Assembly: GCF_001954275.1 (NCBI RefSeq)
Contig: NZ_MBEU01000055.1
Coordinates: forward strand, 62,001-126,000
Reading direction: 5' to 3'
Origin: Mycobacterium sp. IS-836
Lineage (GTDB): Bacteria > Actinomycetota > Actinomycetes > Mycobacteriales > Mycobacteriaceae
Length of the DNA stretch: 64,000 bases
Shown here: positions 28,020 to 36,214 of the stretch, piece by piece
Layout of the letters: every line of letters starts with the position of its first letter
How positions within the stretch are numbered: position 1 is the stretch's first letter
Notes under the pieces: model-generated
What the model was told of the DNA's origin: nothing
Database searches by the model: none
Seen by the model: the letters and a program-made list of their open reading frames with translations, nothing else
Made by a program: the position numbers and the translations under genes

Positions 28020-28253
28020 CTAGCTCGACTTCTTGCCGCCCTTGCGCCCGGCGGCCTTCTTCTGCGACGTGTTACCGCCGCTGCCGCTTCCGCTGCTGCG
28101 GCTGCTTTGGCTGCTGCCCGAGCTCTTGCCGCCCCGGCTGGAGGCGCCGGGCGAGTTCGATATCGCGGCCGCCCGGGACTTGCTCATCCCTTTCTTGCGC
28201 AGGCCCTCATACTGTTTGTCATTCTTGACGCTGGATCCATGATCTTTCGCCAC
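28020..28253 (-). CDS. Small basic Ser/Gly/Lys-rich protein (DUF7218-like)
   Basis: 77 residues from GTG 28253; AAGGAGT lies well placed upstream. The N-terminal half (DHGSSVKNDKQYEGLRKKGMSKSRAAAISN) matches a small family common in actinobacteria that resembles Rho-N or SAP-like helices. The tail is a Ser/Gly repeat ending in KKAAGRKGGKKSS. The composition suggests nucleic-acid binding, which is inference. Confidence 0.75.
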   Translation of the reverse strand: MAKDHGSSVKNDKQYEGLRKKGMSKSRAAAISNSPGASSRGGKSSGSSQSSRSSGSGSGGNTSQKKAAGRKGGKKSS

Positions 28254-28383
28254 TTTTGGACTCCTTTACATCCTGCGGCAACGTCGTGCAGGCGGAGTAC
28301 CCGTTTTCCACCGCGGAGAACAACATCCCGGGAAGTCTTGAGGCTATGGCAGGCTCAGTGTTGATTTCCGAGGGAGGCGCGGC

Positions 28384-28770
28384 ATGACGTATATGGGCAA
28401 GCCCTACTACCCGGTGTGGCTGGACAATCTCGCCGACGACGTCACCCTGGAGGCCGCGGCAATGGACGGCACCGCGCATGGCGCGGACGACGTTCGCTCG
28501 ATCGTGGTCACCGCACGCGAGGTGTATGACAACCAGCAGTTCAACTTCGCCGGTCCGGTTGGCGACTACGGCTTCGTTGAGGACTACTCGACTGAGATCC
28601 ACGGCGTGCACACCAACGTTGTTGTGTGGGTCACCTTTAACGCCGCGGGGCAGACCCAGCAGGTCGTAGTGAACCACCGGCCACGCAGTGCGCTGCTGTC
28701 CTTCTCCCGCTTGATGCTCGAAAAGTTCGCCGGCACACCGCTCGCTAAGCACTGGGAAGGTACGCCATAG
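28384..28770 (+). CDS. SnoaL/NTF2-like fold hypothetical protein
   Basis: 128 residues from ATG 28384, with GAGGGAGG upstream. The pattern YPVWLDNLADDVTLEAAAMDG, then FNFAGPVGDYGFVEDYSTEIHGVHTNVVVWVTF, looks like the helix and curved sheet of the NTF2-like superfamily, which includes isomerases, dehydratases and many orphans. No catalytic set is assignable. It converges with the DUF302 gene, 9 bp away. Confidence 0.65.
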   Translation: MTYMGKPYYPVWLDNLADDVTLEAAAMDGTAHGADDVRSIVVTAREVYDNQQFNFAGPVGDYGFVEDYSTEIHGVHTNVVVWVTFNAAGQTQQVVVNHRPRSALLSFSRLMLEKFAGTPLAKHWEGTP

Positions 28771-28779
28771 GGATCGGCG

Positions 28780-29286
28780 TCAGGCCGCCACCTTTTCTGC
28801 AAGCGCGGCCAACTTGGCATCGAGCTGCCTTGCGGCACCGAGTAACTCGGGGTTGGGCCCCGCGCCCGTGTCCAAGACCATCAGTGACGACGGCTTGACG
28901 TAGGTCAGACTGCTGTGGCCGTCCCCCTCGTCGACGAGCAGCACCTCGACCGGGGCAAACAACCCCGCGGTCACGTCGTGACGCAACATCGTGATCGCGA
29001 TCAGCGGGTTGCCGAGGATGACGCGCAGCACCTTGCGTTTGATGCCGGCCCTTTTGATCCACGTGCCATGGTCGAGCAGCCCGAACAGCATGAATCCACT
29101 TGGCCCGACATGGGGTTCGACCAGCCGTTGATAGGACTGCCAGTCGCCCGCAGCCGTCGCGAAATCATTGATCGGAACCGGCTTTTCGCCGATGTCGGCA
29201 AGTAGCGAGGCGACCAGTTCGTCGTAGGTCTTGGCGCTCCCGTAGCGTGCGCGCACGCCCTGGAAGGTGATTTCAGATGTGGACAT
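28780..29286 (-). CDS. DUF302-domain protein
   Basis: 168 residues from ATG 29286, with a GGAG site. The core FMLFGLLDHGTWIKRAG, KVLRVILGNPLIAITMLRHDVTAGLFAPVEVLLVDEGDG and SLTYVKPSSLM is the DUF302 pattern, a small alpha/beta domain of unknown function sometimes linked to membrane lipid or heme. It is the last gene of the thiolase operon, and its start overlaps the nitrilase end by 14 bp. Confidence 0.8.
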   Translation of the reverse strand: MSTSEITFQGVRARYGSAKTYDELVASLLADIGEKPVPINDFATAAGDWQSYQRLVEPHVGPSGFMLFGLLDHGTWIKRAGIKRKVLRVILGNPLIAITMLRHDVTAGLFAPVEVLLVDEGDGHSSLTYVKPSSLMVLDTGAGPNPELLGAARQLDAKLAALAEKVAA

Positions 29287-30235
29287 TCTCGGTCTCCGGG
29301 GATGGTTCCACGCGCTCGTGCACGTGAGCCGTCGGGGTGCGATCGACCATCAGACTGAGCAGTTCGGGCCGGCTGTAGTGGCCGCTGGCGTCCATCAGGA
29401 TCTTGCGGGTGTTGATCAATGAGAAGTCGAGGTCGGCCACTACCTCGCCCTCGCCGGAACGCAGCGGCTCGCCCAGGTACTCGCCCTGGGGGCTGATGAT
29501 CGCCGTGAAGAAGCCACCCGAGATCGGGCCGATCGGCCCGCCCGTGTCGGCCACGATCTGCGCTCGCTGATCGTCATCGATCCATGCGGTCGCGTTGACG
29601 ACGAAGGCGCCCGATTCGAGCGCGTGGTTGCGCACGCTGATCTCGGCCTGCTGCGCGAACAGGTCACCGCCGAACGATCCGGGAAACATGCCGGAGTGGA
29701 TCTGCTCGCCGTCCGCGATCAGGGCGTACCGCGCCAGTGGATTGTAGTGCTCCCAACAGGCCAACTGCCCGATTCGCCCGACGGCGCTGTCGACCGCGCG
29801 CAGCCCGCTGCCGTCGCCCTGCCCCCAGATCATCCGCTCGTGGTAGGTCGGCGTGGTCTTGCGCCGGCGCTGAATCAGGGTGCCGTCGGCGTCGAACAGC
29901 AACTGGGTGTTGTACAGCGAACCGCCGTCACGCTCGTTGACGCCGACGGACACCACCATGTTGGCGCTCCGCGCCGCCGCACCGATCGCGGCGACCGCCG
30001 GCGACGGTATCGTCACCGCCTGGTCCATCAATTTCAGTTGTTCCGAACGCATTTCGAATGGGCGCTGGACGAAGGAGAAGTATGGATAATACGGGACTAC
30101 CGTCTCGGGAAAGGTCGCGAACTGAACGTCCTGGCGGGCCAGCTGTTCGATCTTGCCGACGACCCGGTCGACGGTGCCCTCCCGGCTGTACAGCACGGGG
30201 CTGAGTTGCACGGCGGCGGCACGTATTACGGTCAT
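29273..30235 (-). CDS. Nitrilase-family carbon-nitrogen hydrolase
   Basis: 320 residues. The Glu-Lys-Cys triad is clear: Glu44 in FPETVVPYYPYF, Lys126 in RRRKTTPTYHERM and Cys160 in GQLACWEHYNPLARYAL. The last motif marks the true nitrilase branch (aryl/aliphatic nitrilases) rather than amidases. It would convert an organic nitrile to the acid and ammonia; the substrate is unknown. Its ATG shares one base with the stop of the NmrA-like gene, so translation is coupled. Confidence 0.88.
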   Translation of the reverse strand: MTVIRAAAVQLSPVLYSREGTVDRVVGKIEQLARQDVQFATFPETVVPYYPYFSFVQRPFEMRSEQLKLMDQAVTIPSPAVAAIGAAARSANMVVSVGVNERDGGSLYNTQLLFDADGTLIQRRRKTTPTYHERMIWGQGDGSGLRAVDSAVGRIGQLACWEHYNPLARYALIADGEQIHSGMFPGSFGGDLFAQQAEISVRNHALESGAFVVNATAWIDDDQRAQIVADTGGPIGPISGGFFTAIISPQGEYLGEPLRSGEGEVVADLDFSLINTRKILMDASGHYSRPELLSLMVDRTPTAHVHERVEPSPETENVHI

Positions 30236-31308
30236 TACAGCTTTCCTGTCCGCCTGTCTTCGCCGATCTTGAGAATCGGAGCCCGGTTTTCCGGTTGAAC
30301 CCTATCCCACAGGCCGCCCTTGCCCAGCTCTCGTCCCCGCTGATCTTCTCGCCGTAACCACTCCTCGGCACTTCTGATCCGATTCGGGTGGATCTGATCG
30401 AGCAGGGCATAATCCCGGTTGACGATTTCGTGCTTCCACAGATTCCAGAATCCGGTGAAGTTGTCGCGAATGTTCATGGTGCTCTTGTCATTTGGGTCCG
30501 CGTTGTATCCGGCGGGCGCCTGCGCGGCGGCGCTCATTGGACCGTTGCTCCAGTACTCGTCCAGGTCCGTGTCGATATAACGTGCCGGATGCCCGGTGAC
30601 CTTCTCGAACGCCGCGGCAAGGTCGGCGTAGCGCACCTGGTCGATTGCGACCTCGAGGTCCATGCCGTTCGCGCGGTCTTGATGATCGAAAAGCCAGCGA
30701 ACGTAGTACCCGCAGTCCTCGAGCGACACGTGCGGCACGGCGCCGTCACCCAGCGGAACTCGCCACGTCACGACGCCGTCCTCCACGGTTGGTGTCATCG
30801 GTGTCCCGGGTGAGATCACCATTTCGATGTAGGGGCCCGACGTGAAGACCGCCGCACCCATCCGGTCGCGATTCGCCTGATTCTGAAACAGGATCCACTC
30901 GCCCACACGGCCCTTGCCGTCGTAGTGGCCGGTGCGGAATCTCGAGTCATACCCCGACTTCTTGAGGCCGTAATCGAGGTTTCCATATACGAAGAATTTG
31001 ACGCCTTCTTCGATGGCTATCTCGTAAGCGCGGATCGCCCAGTAGATCTCGGTCTTCTCGCCGGTGTTGAACCCGTCGATGTTGACGAATGCCCCGTCGG
31101 CACCGCGGAACCCTTCCCGCAGCACGGCTTCGTCGGCGAATGTGCCTTCCAGGATGGAGACGTTGCCTAGTTCGAGAAGTTCCCTGGCGCGCCGGGAGGC
31201 GGGATCCCGGCTGAGGACTCGAACGGAGTACTTCTTGTCGGCGACCAGGGCGCGAACGATCGGGATGCCTTGGGCTCCGGTGCCGCCGATGACAAAGATC
31301 TTGGACAT
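30235..31308 (-). CDS. NmrA-like NAD(P)-binding protein
   Basis: 357 residues from ATG 31308, with GGAGG upstream. The first 120 residues are an atypical-SDR Rossmann fold (IFVIGGTGAQGIPIVRALV, VSILEGTFAD, GADGAFVNIDGF) without a standard YxxxK. The second half is unusual for NmrA/HSCARG, with a Trp/Arg-rich C-terminus (FWNLWKHEIVNRDYALLDQIHP). Such proteins act as redox sensors or isoflavone-reductase-like enzymes. It sits 17 bp downstream of the thiolase gene. Confidence 0.85.
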   Translation of the reverse strand: MSKIFVIGGTGAQGIPIVRALVADKKYSVRVLSRDPASRRARELLELGNVSILEGTFADEAVLREGFRGADGAFVNIDGFNTGEKTEIYWAIRAYEIAIEEGVKFFVYGNLDYGLKKSGYDSRFRTGHYDGKGRVGEWILFQNQANRDRMGAAVFTSGPYIEMVISPGTPMTPTVEDGVVTWRVPLGDGAVPHVSLEDCGYYVRWLFDHQDRANGMDLEVAIDQVRYADLAAAFEKVTGHPARYIDTDLDEYWSNGPMSAAAQAPAGYNADPNDKSTMNIRDNFTGFWNLWKHEIVNRDYALLDQIHPNRIRSAEEWLRREDQRGRELGKGGLWDRVQPENRAPILKIGEDRRTGKL

Positions 31309-31325
31309 GTTGGTGGCCTCCGTTC

Positions 31326-32510
31326 TCACAGTCGCTCGATGATGGTGGCGTTGGCCATGCCGCCGCCCTCGCACATCGTCTGCAGGCCGTACCGACCGCC
31401 GCGCTGCTCGAGCGCGTTGACCAGCGTGGTCATGATGCGGGCGCCGCTGGCGCCCAGCGGGTGGCCGATCGCGATGGCCCCGCCGTTGACGTTGGTCTTG
31501 GCCAGATCCGCTCCGGTGTCGGCCGCCCACGCGAGCACGACGGGCGCAAAGGCCTCGTTGACCTCGAACAGGTCGATGTCGGCCAGCGTCAGCCCGGCGC
31601 GGTGCAGCACCTTTTCGGTGGCGGGGATGACGCCGGTCAGCATGTAGAGGGGATCCGAGCCGACCACGGTCGTGGTGTGGATCCGGGCCAGCGGGCGCAG
31701 GCCCAGCTTGGCGGCGACGTCGCTCGTGGTGATCAGCACTGCGGCGCTGCCGTCCGAGAGCGGCGACGAGTTGCCGGCCGTGATCGACCAATTGATCTGC
31801 GGGAAGTGCTCTTTCGCGGCCTCGCTGTAGAACGACGGCTGCAACGTGGCCAGGGTTTCGACGGTGGTGGCGGGCCTGATGATCTCGTCGGTTTCCAGTC
31901 CGGCAATTCCGATCAGCTCGTTGTCGAAGAGGCCGTCCTTGGTTGCGCGGGCGGCCTTTTCGTGGCTGGACGCGGAGAACTCGTCGAGCTGGGTGCGCGA
32001 AAAGCCCCACTTTGCGGCTATCAGCTCGGCGCTGATGCCCTGCGGCACCAGGCCGTCGGGGTAGCGCGCCGACATGTCGTTGCCGAACGGGTTGCTGCCC
32101 GGCAACACCGAGGTGCCCATCGGCACGCGCGACATCGATTCCACGCCACCGGCGACGACGATGTCGTAGGCGCCGGCGAGCACGCCCTGGGCGGCGAAGC
32201 TGATGGCCTGCTGGCTGCTGCCGCACTGGCGGTCGACCGTGGTACCGGGGACCGACTCCGGGAACCCGGCGCCCAGCAGCGCGTTGCGCGCGATGTTGAC
32301 CGCCTGGTCGCCGACCTGGGTCACGGCGCCGGCGATGACGTCGTCCACCTGCGCCGGGTCCACGCCGGTGCGCGCCACCAGTTCACGCAGGCTGTGCGCC
32401 AGCAGGTCGGCGGGCAGCACGTCGTGCAACGCGCCGCTGGCCTTGCCCTTCCCGATGGGGGTGCGGACGGCGCCGACGATGACGGCGTCGCGACCCTGGT
32501 AACTGGTCAT
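31326..32510 (-). CDS. Acetyl-CoA acetyltransferase / thiolase
   Basis: 394 residues from ATG 32510 with AAGGAGGAG upstream. The nucleophilic Cys is in DRQCGSSQQAI, then NEAFAP, GHPLGASGARI and the second Cys in CEGGGMANA, all standard for degradative or biosynthetic thiolases. It would cleave or join 3-ketoacyl-CoA. It heads the operon thiolase, NmrA-like, nitrilase, DUF302, and is divergent from an HxlR regulator. Confidence 0.92.
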   Translation of the reverse strand: MTSYQGRDAVIVGAVRTPIGKGKASGALHDVLPADLLAHSLRELVARTGVDPAQVDDVIAGAVTQVGDQAVNIARNALLGAGFPESVPGTTVDRQCGSSQQAISFAAQGVLAGAYDIVVAGGVESMSRVPMGTSVLPGSNPFGNDMSARYPDGLVPQGISAELIAAKWGFSRTQLDEFSASSHEKAARATKDGLFDNELIGIAGLETDEIIRPATTVETLATLQPSFYSEAAKEHFPQINWSITAGNSSPLSDGSAAVLITTSDVAAKLGLRPLARIHTTTVVGSDPLYMLTGVIPATEKVLHRAGLTLADIDLFEVNEAFAPVVLAWAADTGADLAKTNVNGGAIAIGHPLGASGARIMTTLVNALEQRGGRYGLQTMCEGGGMANATIIERL

Positions 32511-32545
32511 GGCTCCTCCTTGAGTCCAGAATCTGGAGTCCGAAG

Positions 32546-32572
32546 CTAGGTATTGCTAGCTGTACCTAGGTA
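32546..32572. promoter_or_regulatory. Inverted-repeat operator between thiolase operon and HxlR gene
   Basis: CTAGGTA (32546-32552) and TACCTAG (32563-32569) form an inverted repeat with a 10-bp spacer, and the right arm is itself within the palindrome TACCTAGGTA. A TATAGT at about 32583-32588 may be the -10 of the HxlR gene. The position fits autoregulation and control of the divergent operon. Confidence 0.6.
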
Positions 32573-32618
32573 AGCATCTGGGTATAGTAAAAGCAACCCA
32601 GAGCGAGAGGTGATTTGC

Positions 32619-33095
32619 ATGACATTCCTGCAGGGGGTGCTGGCCGACCGCGACAAATGGTCGCCGGTGGGAGAGTGCTCCATCGAGAAGACGATGGCGG
32701 TGCTCGGCACCAAGTCGGCGATGCTCATCATGCGCGAGGCGTACTACGGCACCACCCGGTTCGACGACTTCGCGCGCCGGGTCGGCATCACCAAGGCGGC
32801 CACCTCGGCGCGGCTGGCCGAACTGGTCGACCTCGGGCTGCTGACGCGGCGACCCTACCGCGAGCCGGGACAGCGCGGCCGCGACGAGTACGTGCTCACC
32901 GAGGCGGGAATCGATTTCATGCCGGTGATCTGGGCGATGTTCGAGTGGGGTAGGCACCACCTCCCCGGACGCAACCGCCTGCGGCTGGTTCACCAGGGCT
33001 GCGGGGCAGAGGCAAGCGTGGAAATCCGTTGCGCCGCCGGACATCCGGTGGCGCCCGAGGAGCTCGGCATGCGGTTGGCTAGGTCTACTGGCTAG
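32619..33095 (+). CDS. HxlR-family winged-helix regulator
   Basis: 158 residues from ATG 32619, with GAGAGGTG upstream. The HxlR pattern is present: EKTMAVLGTKSAMLIMREAYYGTTRFDDFARRVGITKAATSARLAELVDLGLLTRRPY, then EYVLTEAG. The tail has two Cys (QGCGAEASVEIRCAAG), which could be redox- or metal-sensing; many HxlR regulators respond to aldehydes, quinones or thiol stress. It probably controls the divergent thiolase operon through the repeat at 32546-32572. Confidence 0.88.
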   Translation: MTFLQGVLADRDKWSPVGECSIEKTMAVLGTKSAMLIMREAYYGTTRFDDFARRVGITKAATSARLAELVDLGLLTRRPYREPGQRGRDEYVLTEAGIDFMPVIWAMFEWGRHHLPGRNRLRLVHQGCGAEASVEIRCAAGHPVAPEELGMRLARSTG

Positions 33096-33104
33096 GTCAA
33101 CTGG

Positions 33105-34085
33105 CTAGGTCTGGTTGAGCACCACCAGCAGCCGCCGGGCCGCCGCGACACGGCGAACGGCAGGACCGGACAGGCTGTCCAGCGCGCATTCGGGATCGGC
33201 CGGCGGCCCCAGGTGACCACAGCCACGCGGGCAGTCGGCAATCGCCTCCGCCAGATCCGAGAAGGCGAGCAGCACGTCGTCGGGCTGGATGTGGGCCAAC
33301 CCGAACGAACGGATCCCCGGCGTGTCGATCACCCAGCCGGAGCCCTCTAAAGGCAGCGCCACCGACTGCGTCGAGGTGTGCCGCCCCCTGCCGATATCGG
33401 TGACCTCGCCGACGGCCCGATCCGCCTCGGGCACAAGGCGATTCACCAGCGTCGACTTGCCCACCCCGGAATGCCCGAGCAGCACCGTGATCTTGCCGGC
33501 GAGCAGGTCCGCGACCGCCAGCAGGGGATCGTCGCGGCCCGCGGCGACCACCGTCAGGTCCAGGTCCACGAACTGCCGCTCGAACGGCTCCGGCGGCGCC
33601 AGGTCGGTCTTGGTCAGGCACAGAATCGGCGCCAGCCCGCCGGCGTAGGCGGCGATCAGCGTCCGGTCGACCAGACCGGTGCGTGGCGGCGGGTCCGCCA
33701 TCGCCACCACGATCAGCAGTTGGTCCGCGTTGGCGACCACCACTCGCTCGGTGGGATCGGTGTCATCGGCGGTGCGCCGCAACACCGTTCGCCGCTCGCC
33801 GCGGCGCACGATGCGGGCCAGGGTGTCCGGCCGCCCGGACAGGTCGCCGACCAAATCGACGTCGTCGCCGACGACGATCGGCGTGCGACCCAGCTCGCGG
33901 GCCCGCATGGCGGTCACCCGGCGTTCGGGGCTGCCGCCCAGCACACATCCCCAGCGGCCGCGATCGACGCTGACCACCATCGCGGCCTCTGCATCGGCGT
34001 GCCGTGGACGAGTCTTGGTCCGGGGTCGCGATCCCCGGCCGGACCGGACTTTGACGTCGGACTCGTCGTAGTCGCCGGGCCTCAA
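33105..34085 (-). CDS. rsgA: Ribosome small-subunit-dependent GTPase RsgA (Rv3228-like)
   Basis: 326 residues from TTG 34085, which overlaps the aroA stop (TTGA) and lines up with the M. tuberculosis start; an upstream ATG at 34115 would overlap aroA further. An OB fold is followed by the circularly permuted GTPase motifs: G4 [10 protein letters not shown]1 [10 protein letters not shown]3 DTPG, and the C-terminal zinc site [16 protein letters not shown]. RsgA checks late assembly of the 30S subunit. Confidence 0.9.
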   Translation of the reverse strand: MRPGDYDESDVKVRSGRGSRPRTKTRPRHADAEAAMVVSVDRGRWGCVLGGSPERRVTAMRARELGRTPIVVGDDVDLVGDLSGRPDTLARIVRRGERRTVLRRTADDTDPTERVVVANADQLLIVVAMADPPPRTGLVDRTLIAAYAGGLAPILCLTKTDLAPPEPFERQFVDLDLTVVAAGRDDPLLAVADLLAGKITVLLGHSGVGKSTLVNRLVPEADRAVGEVTDIGRGRHTSTQSVALPLEGSGWVIDTPGIRSFGLAHIQPDDVLLAFSDLAEAIADCPRGCGHLGPPADPECALDSLSGPAVRRVAAARRLLVVLNQT

Positions 34086-35368
34086 CCGCTGGAACCCTCG
34101 AGCATGCGCGCCCACAGCCGCGGGAACTCCGGCAATGTCTTTGTCGTGGCGCCGATGTCGTCCACCTGAACTCCGGCGACCCGCAACCCGATGATCGCGC
34201 CGGCCATCGCCATGCGGTGATCGGCGTAGGCACGCCAGGTGCCGGCCCGCAGCGGCGTCGCGGTGATCACCAGACCGTCGGGGGTTTCGGCGCAGTTGCC
34301 GCCGAGGCGGTTGATCTCGGCGCTCAGCGCGGCGAGCCGATCCGTCTCGTGCCCGCGCAAATGGGCGATGCCGGAGAGGCGTGACACCGAGCCCGGGTTC
34401 GCCAGCGCCGCCAGTGCGGCCACCGATGGTGTCAGCTCGCCCACGGCCCGCAGGTCGACGTCCAACCCGTCGTAACCCGAGGAGCCCCGCACCTCTAGGT
34501 ATGAATCAGTTTGGGTGACAACGGCATTCAGCTTCGCGAAGACGTCTAGGAGGTCGTCGGCGGGTTGCACGCTGTGCGCGGGCCAGCCGGTGATGCGCAC
34601 CGTTCCGCCGCTGACCACGGCGGCGGCCAGGAACGCGACGGCGTTCGTCAGGTCGGGTTCGACGTCCCAGTGCCGGGCCGCGACCGCGCCGGCGCGCACC
34701 CGCCAGCGGTTCGTGACCGAGTCGTCGACGTCGACGCCGGCCTGCCGCAGCATCTGCACGGTCATCGCGATGTGTGGCGCCGAGGGCAGCGCCGACCCGG
34801 TGTGCTGGACGGTCAGGCCGTCGGTGAACGACGCGGCGCACAACAGCAGGCCCGACACGAACTGCGATGACGCCGAGGCGTCGATCGCGACGGTGCCGCC
34901 GGCGACCGATCCGGTGCCCTGCACCCGGAAGGGCAGGCCGGTGCCGTCGATCCGCACGCCCAGACCGCGGAGCGCGTCCAGCAGGGGCGCGATAGGCCGG
35001 ACCCGGGCTTGCTCGTCGCCGTCGAAATCCACCGGCGAGTCGGCCAGCGCAGCCAACGGCGGAACGAACCGCAGGACCGTGCCCGCCAGGCCGCAGTCCA
35101 CCCGGGCTTCCGGGCCCGGGGCGATGTGGCCGCCGACGGTCAGTTCGGAACCGGCCCCCTCGACGGACAAACCAAGGGTCCGCAGCGCCCCGATCATCAG
35201 GTCGGTATCGCGGCTGCGCAGGGCGCCCCCGATGGTCGACGAGCCTTGGTCCTGTGCGGCCGCGAGCCCCGCCAGCAGCAGCGCCCGGTTGGTCTGTGAC
35301 TTCGAGCCGGGCACCGTCACGGTCGCGTGCACCGGCGCCTTCGCCTCGGGGGCCGTCCAGGTCGTCAC
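34082..35368 (-). CDS. aroA: 3-phosphoshikimate 1-carboxyvinyltransferase (EPSP synthase)
   Basis: 428 residues. PEP and shikimate-3-phosphate contacts are visible in [33 protein letters not shown], and [16 protein letters not shown] near the end. It catalyses the sixth step of the shikimate pathway, giving EPSP for chorismate. It starts from ATG 35368 and is translationally coupled to rsgA by a 4-bp overlap, the same pairing as in other mycobacteria. Confidence 0.96.
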   Translation of the reverse strand: MTTWTAPEAKAPVHATVTVPGSKSQTNRALLLAGLAAAQDQGSSTIGGALRSRDTDLMIGALRTLGLSVEGAGSELTVGGHIAPGPEARVDCGLAGTVLRFVPPLAALADSPVDFDGDEQARVRPIAPLLDALRGLGVRIDGTGLPFRVQGTGSVAGGTVAIDASASSQFVSGLLLCAASFTDGLTVQHTGSALPSAPHIAMTVQMLRQAGVDVDDSVTNRWRVRAGAVAARHWDVEPDLTNAVAFLAAAVVSGGTVRITGWPAHSVQPADDLLDVFAKLNAVVTQTDSYLEVRGSSGYDGLDVDLRAVGELTPSVAALAALANPGSVSRLSGIAHLRGHETDRLAALSAEINRLGGNCAETPDGLVITATPLRAGTWRAYADHRMAMAGAIIGLRVAGVQVDDIGATTKTLPEFPRLWARMLEGSSG

Positions 35369-35412
35369 TGGTACATCATCGCTTGTGACCGCGTTCTGCC
35401 ACCATGGGTGGT

Positions 35413-36207
35413 ATGTGCGGACGGTTTGCGGTCACGACGGATCCGGCCAAGCTGGCCGAGAAGATCAAGGCGATCGACGAGGCCACGGGCGCGGCGCCCG
35501 ATGCAAAGACGCCCGATGCAAAGACGTCCGATGTTGGCAGGCCCAACTACAACGTGGCGCCCACCTCAACGATCGCCACGGTCGTCACCCGCCACAGCGA
35601 GCCCGACGACGAACCGACCCGGCGCGTCCGGCTCATGCGGTGGGGGTTGATCCCGCCATGGGTCAAGGCCGGTCCCGACGGCGCGCCAGAGAACAAGGGC
35701 CCGCTGCTGATCAACGCCCGGGCCGACAAGGTCACCACCTCGCCCGCGTTTCGCGGTTCGGCCAAGGGCAAGCGCTGCCTGGTGCCGATGGACGGCTATT
35801 ACGAGTGGCGCGTGAACGCTGATACTCCGGGCGGAAAGAAGTCGAGCAAGACGCCGTTCTACATGTACCGCAGCGACGGGGAGCCGCTGTTCGCTGCGGG
35901 CCTGTGGGCGGTGTGGAAACCCGCGAAAGACGCTGCGCCGCTGCTGAGTTGCACGATCATCACCACCGACGCCGTCGGCGAGCTCGCCGAGATCCACGAC
36001 CGGATGCCGTTGATGCTCGCCCCAGCCGATTGGGACGCCTGGCTGAATCCCGATGCCGCCCTTGACCCCGAATTCCTCACTCGGCCGCCGGATGCCGGCG
36101 ACATCGAACTACGTGAGGTGTCCACACTGGTCAACAACGTTCGGAACAACGGTCCGGAGCTGCTCGCGCCGGCCGATCCGGAAACTGGGCAGCCGATTCT
36201 GCTATAG
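35413..36207 (+). CDS. SRAP/HMCES-type abasic-site processing protein (Rv3226c-like)
   Basis: 264 residues. The start is fixed at ATG 35413 because the protein must begin Met-Cys: Cys2 (MCGRFAV) becomes the N-terminal nucleophile that forms a thiazolidine with abasic DNA. ATG 35404 would bury it. Asn47 (NYNVAP), Glu131 (MDGYYEW) and His195 (EIHDRMP) complete the active site. SRAP proteins crosslink abasic sites in single-stranded DNA. A short repeat encoding [10 protein letters not shown] sits between residues 29 and 38. Confidence 0.93.
   Translation: MCGRFAVTTDPAKLAEKIKAIDEATGAAPDAKTPDAKTSDVGRPNYNVAPTSTIATVVTRHSEPDDEPTRRVRLMRWGLIPPWVKAGPDGAPENKGPLLINARADKVTTSPAFRGSAKGKRCLVPMDGYYEWRVNADTPGGKKSSKTPFYMYRSDGEPLFAAGLWAVWKPAKDAAPLLSCTIITTDAVGELAEIHDRMPLMLAPADWDAWLNPDAALDPEFLTRPPDAGDIELREVSTLVNNVRNNGPELLAPADPETGQPILL
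35497..35533 (+). repeat. 15-bp tandem repeat inside the SRAP gene
   Basis: The unit CCCGATGCAAAGACG occurs at 35497-35511 and 35512-35526 and is followed by a partial unit TCCGATG. Each full unit codes PDAKT and keeps the frame. It lies in a loop before the NVAP motif, so copy-number change would be tolerated. Confidence 0.8.
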
Positions 36208-36214
36208 CGGCGCG

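Noticed and set aside
27436..28364. Long alternative frames of Arg/Pro/Gly-rich composition over the 27.4-28.3 kb genes
   Set aside because: They lack ribosome sites and show the biased composition expected from off-frame reading of GC-rich DNA.
30235..32226. A 663-residue fusion of the NmrA-like gene with sequence upstream
   Set aside because: The upstream part is thiolase in another frame. The NmrA-like gene has its own GGAGG and ATG at 31308.
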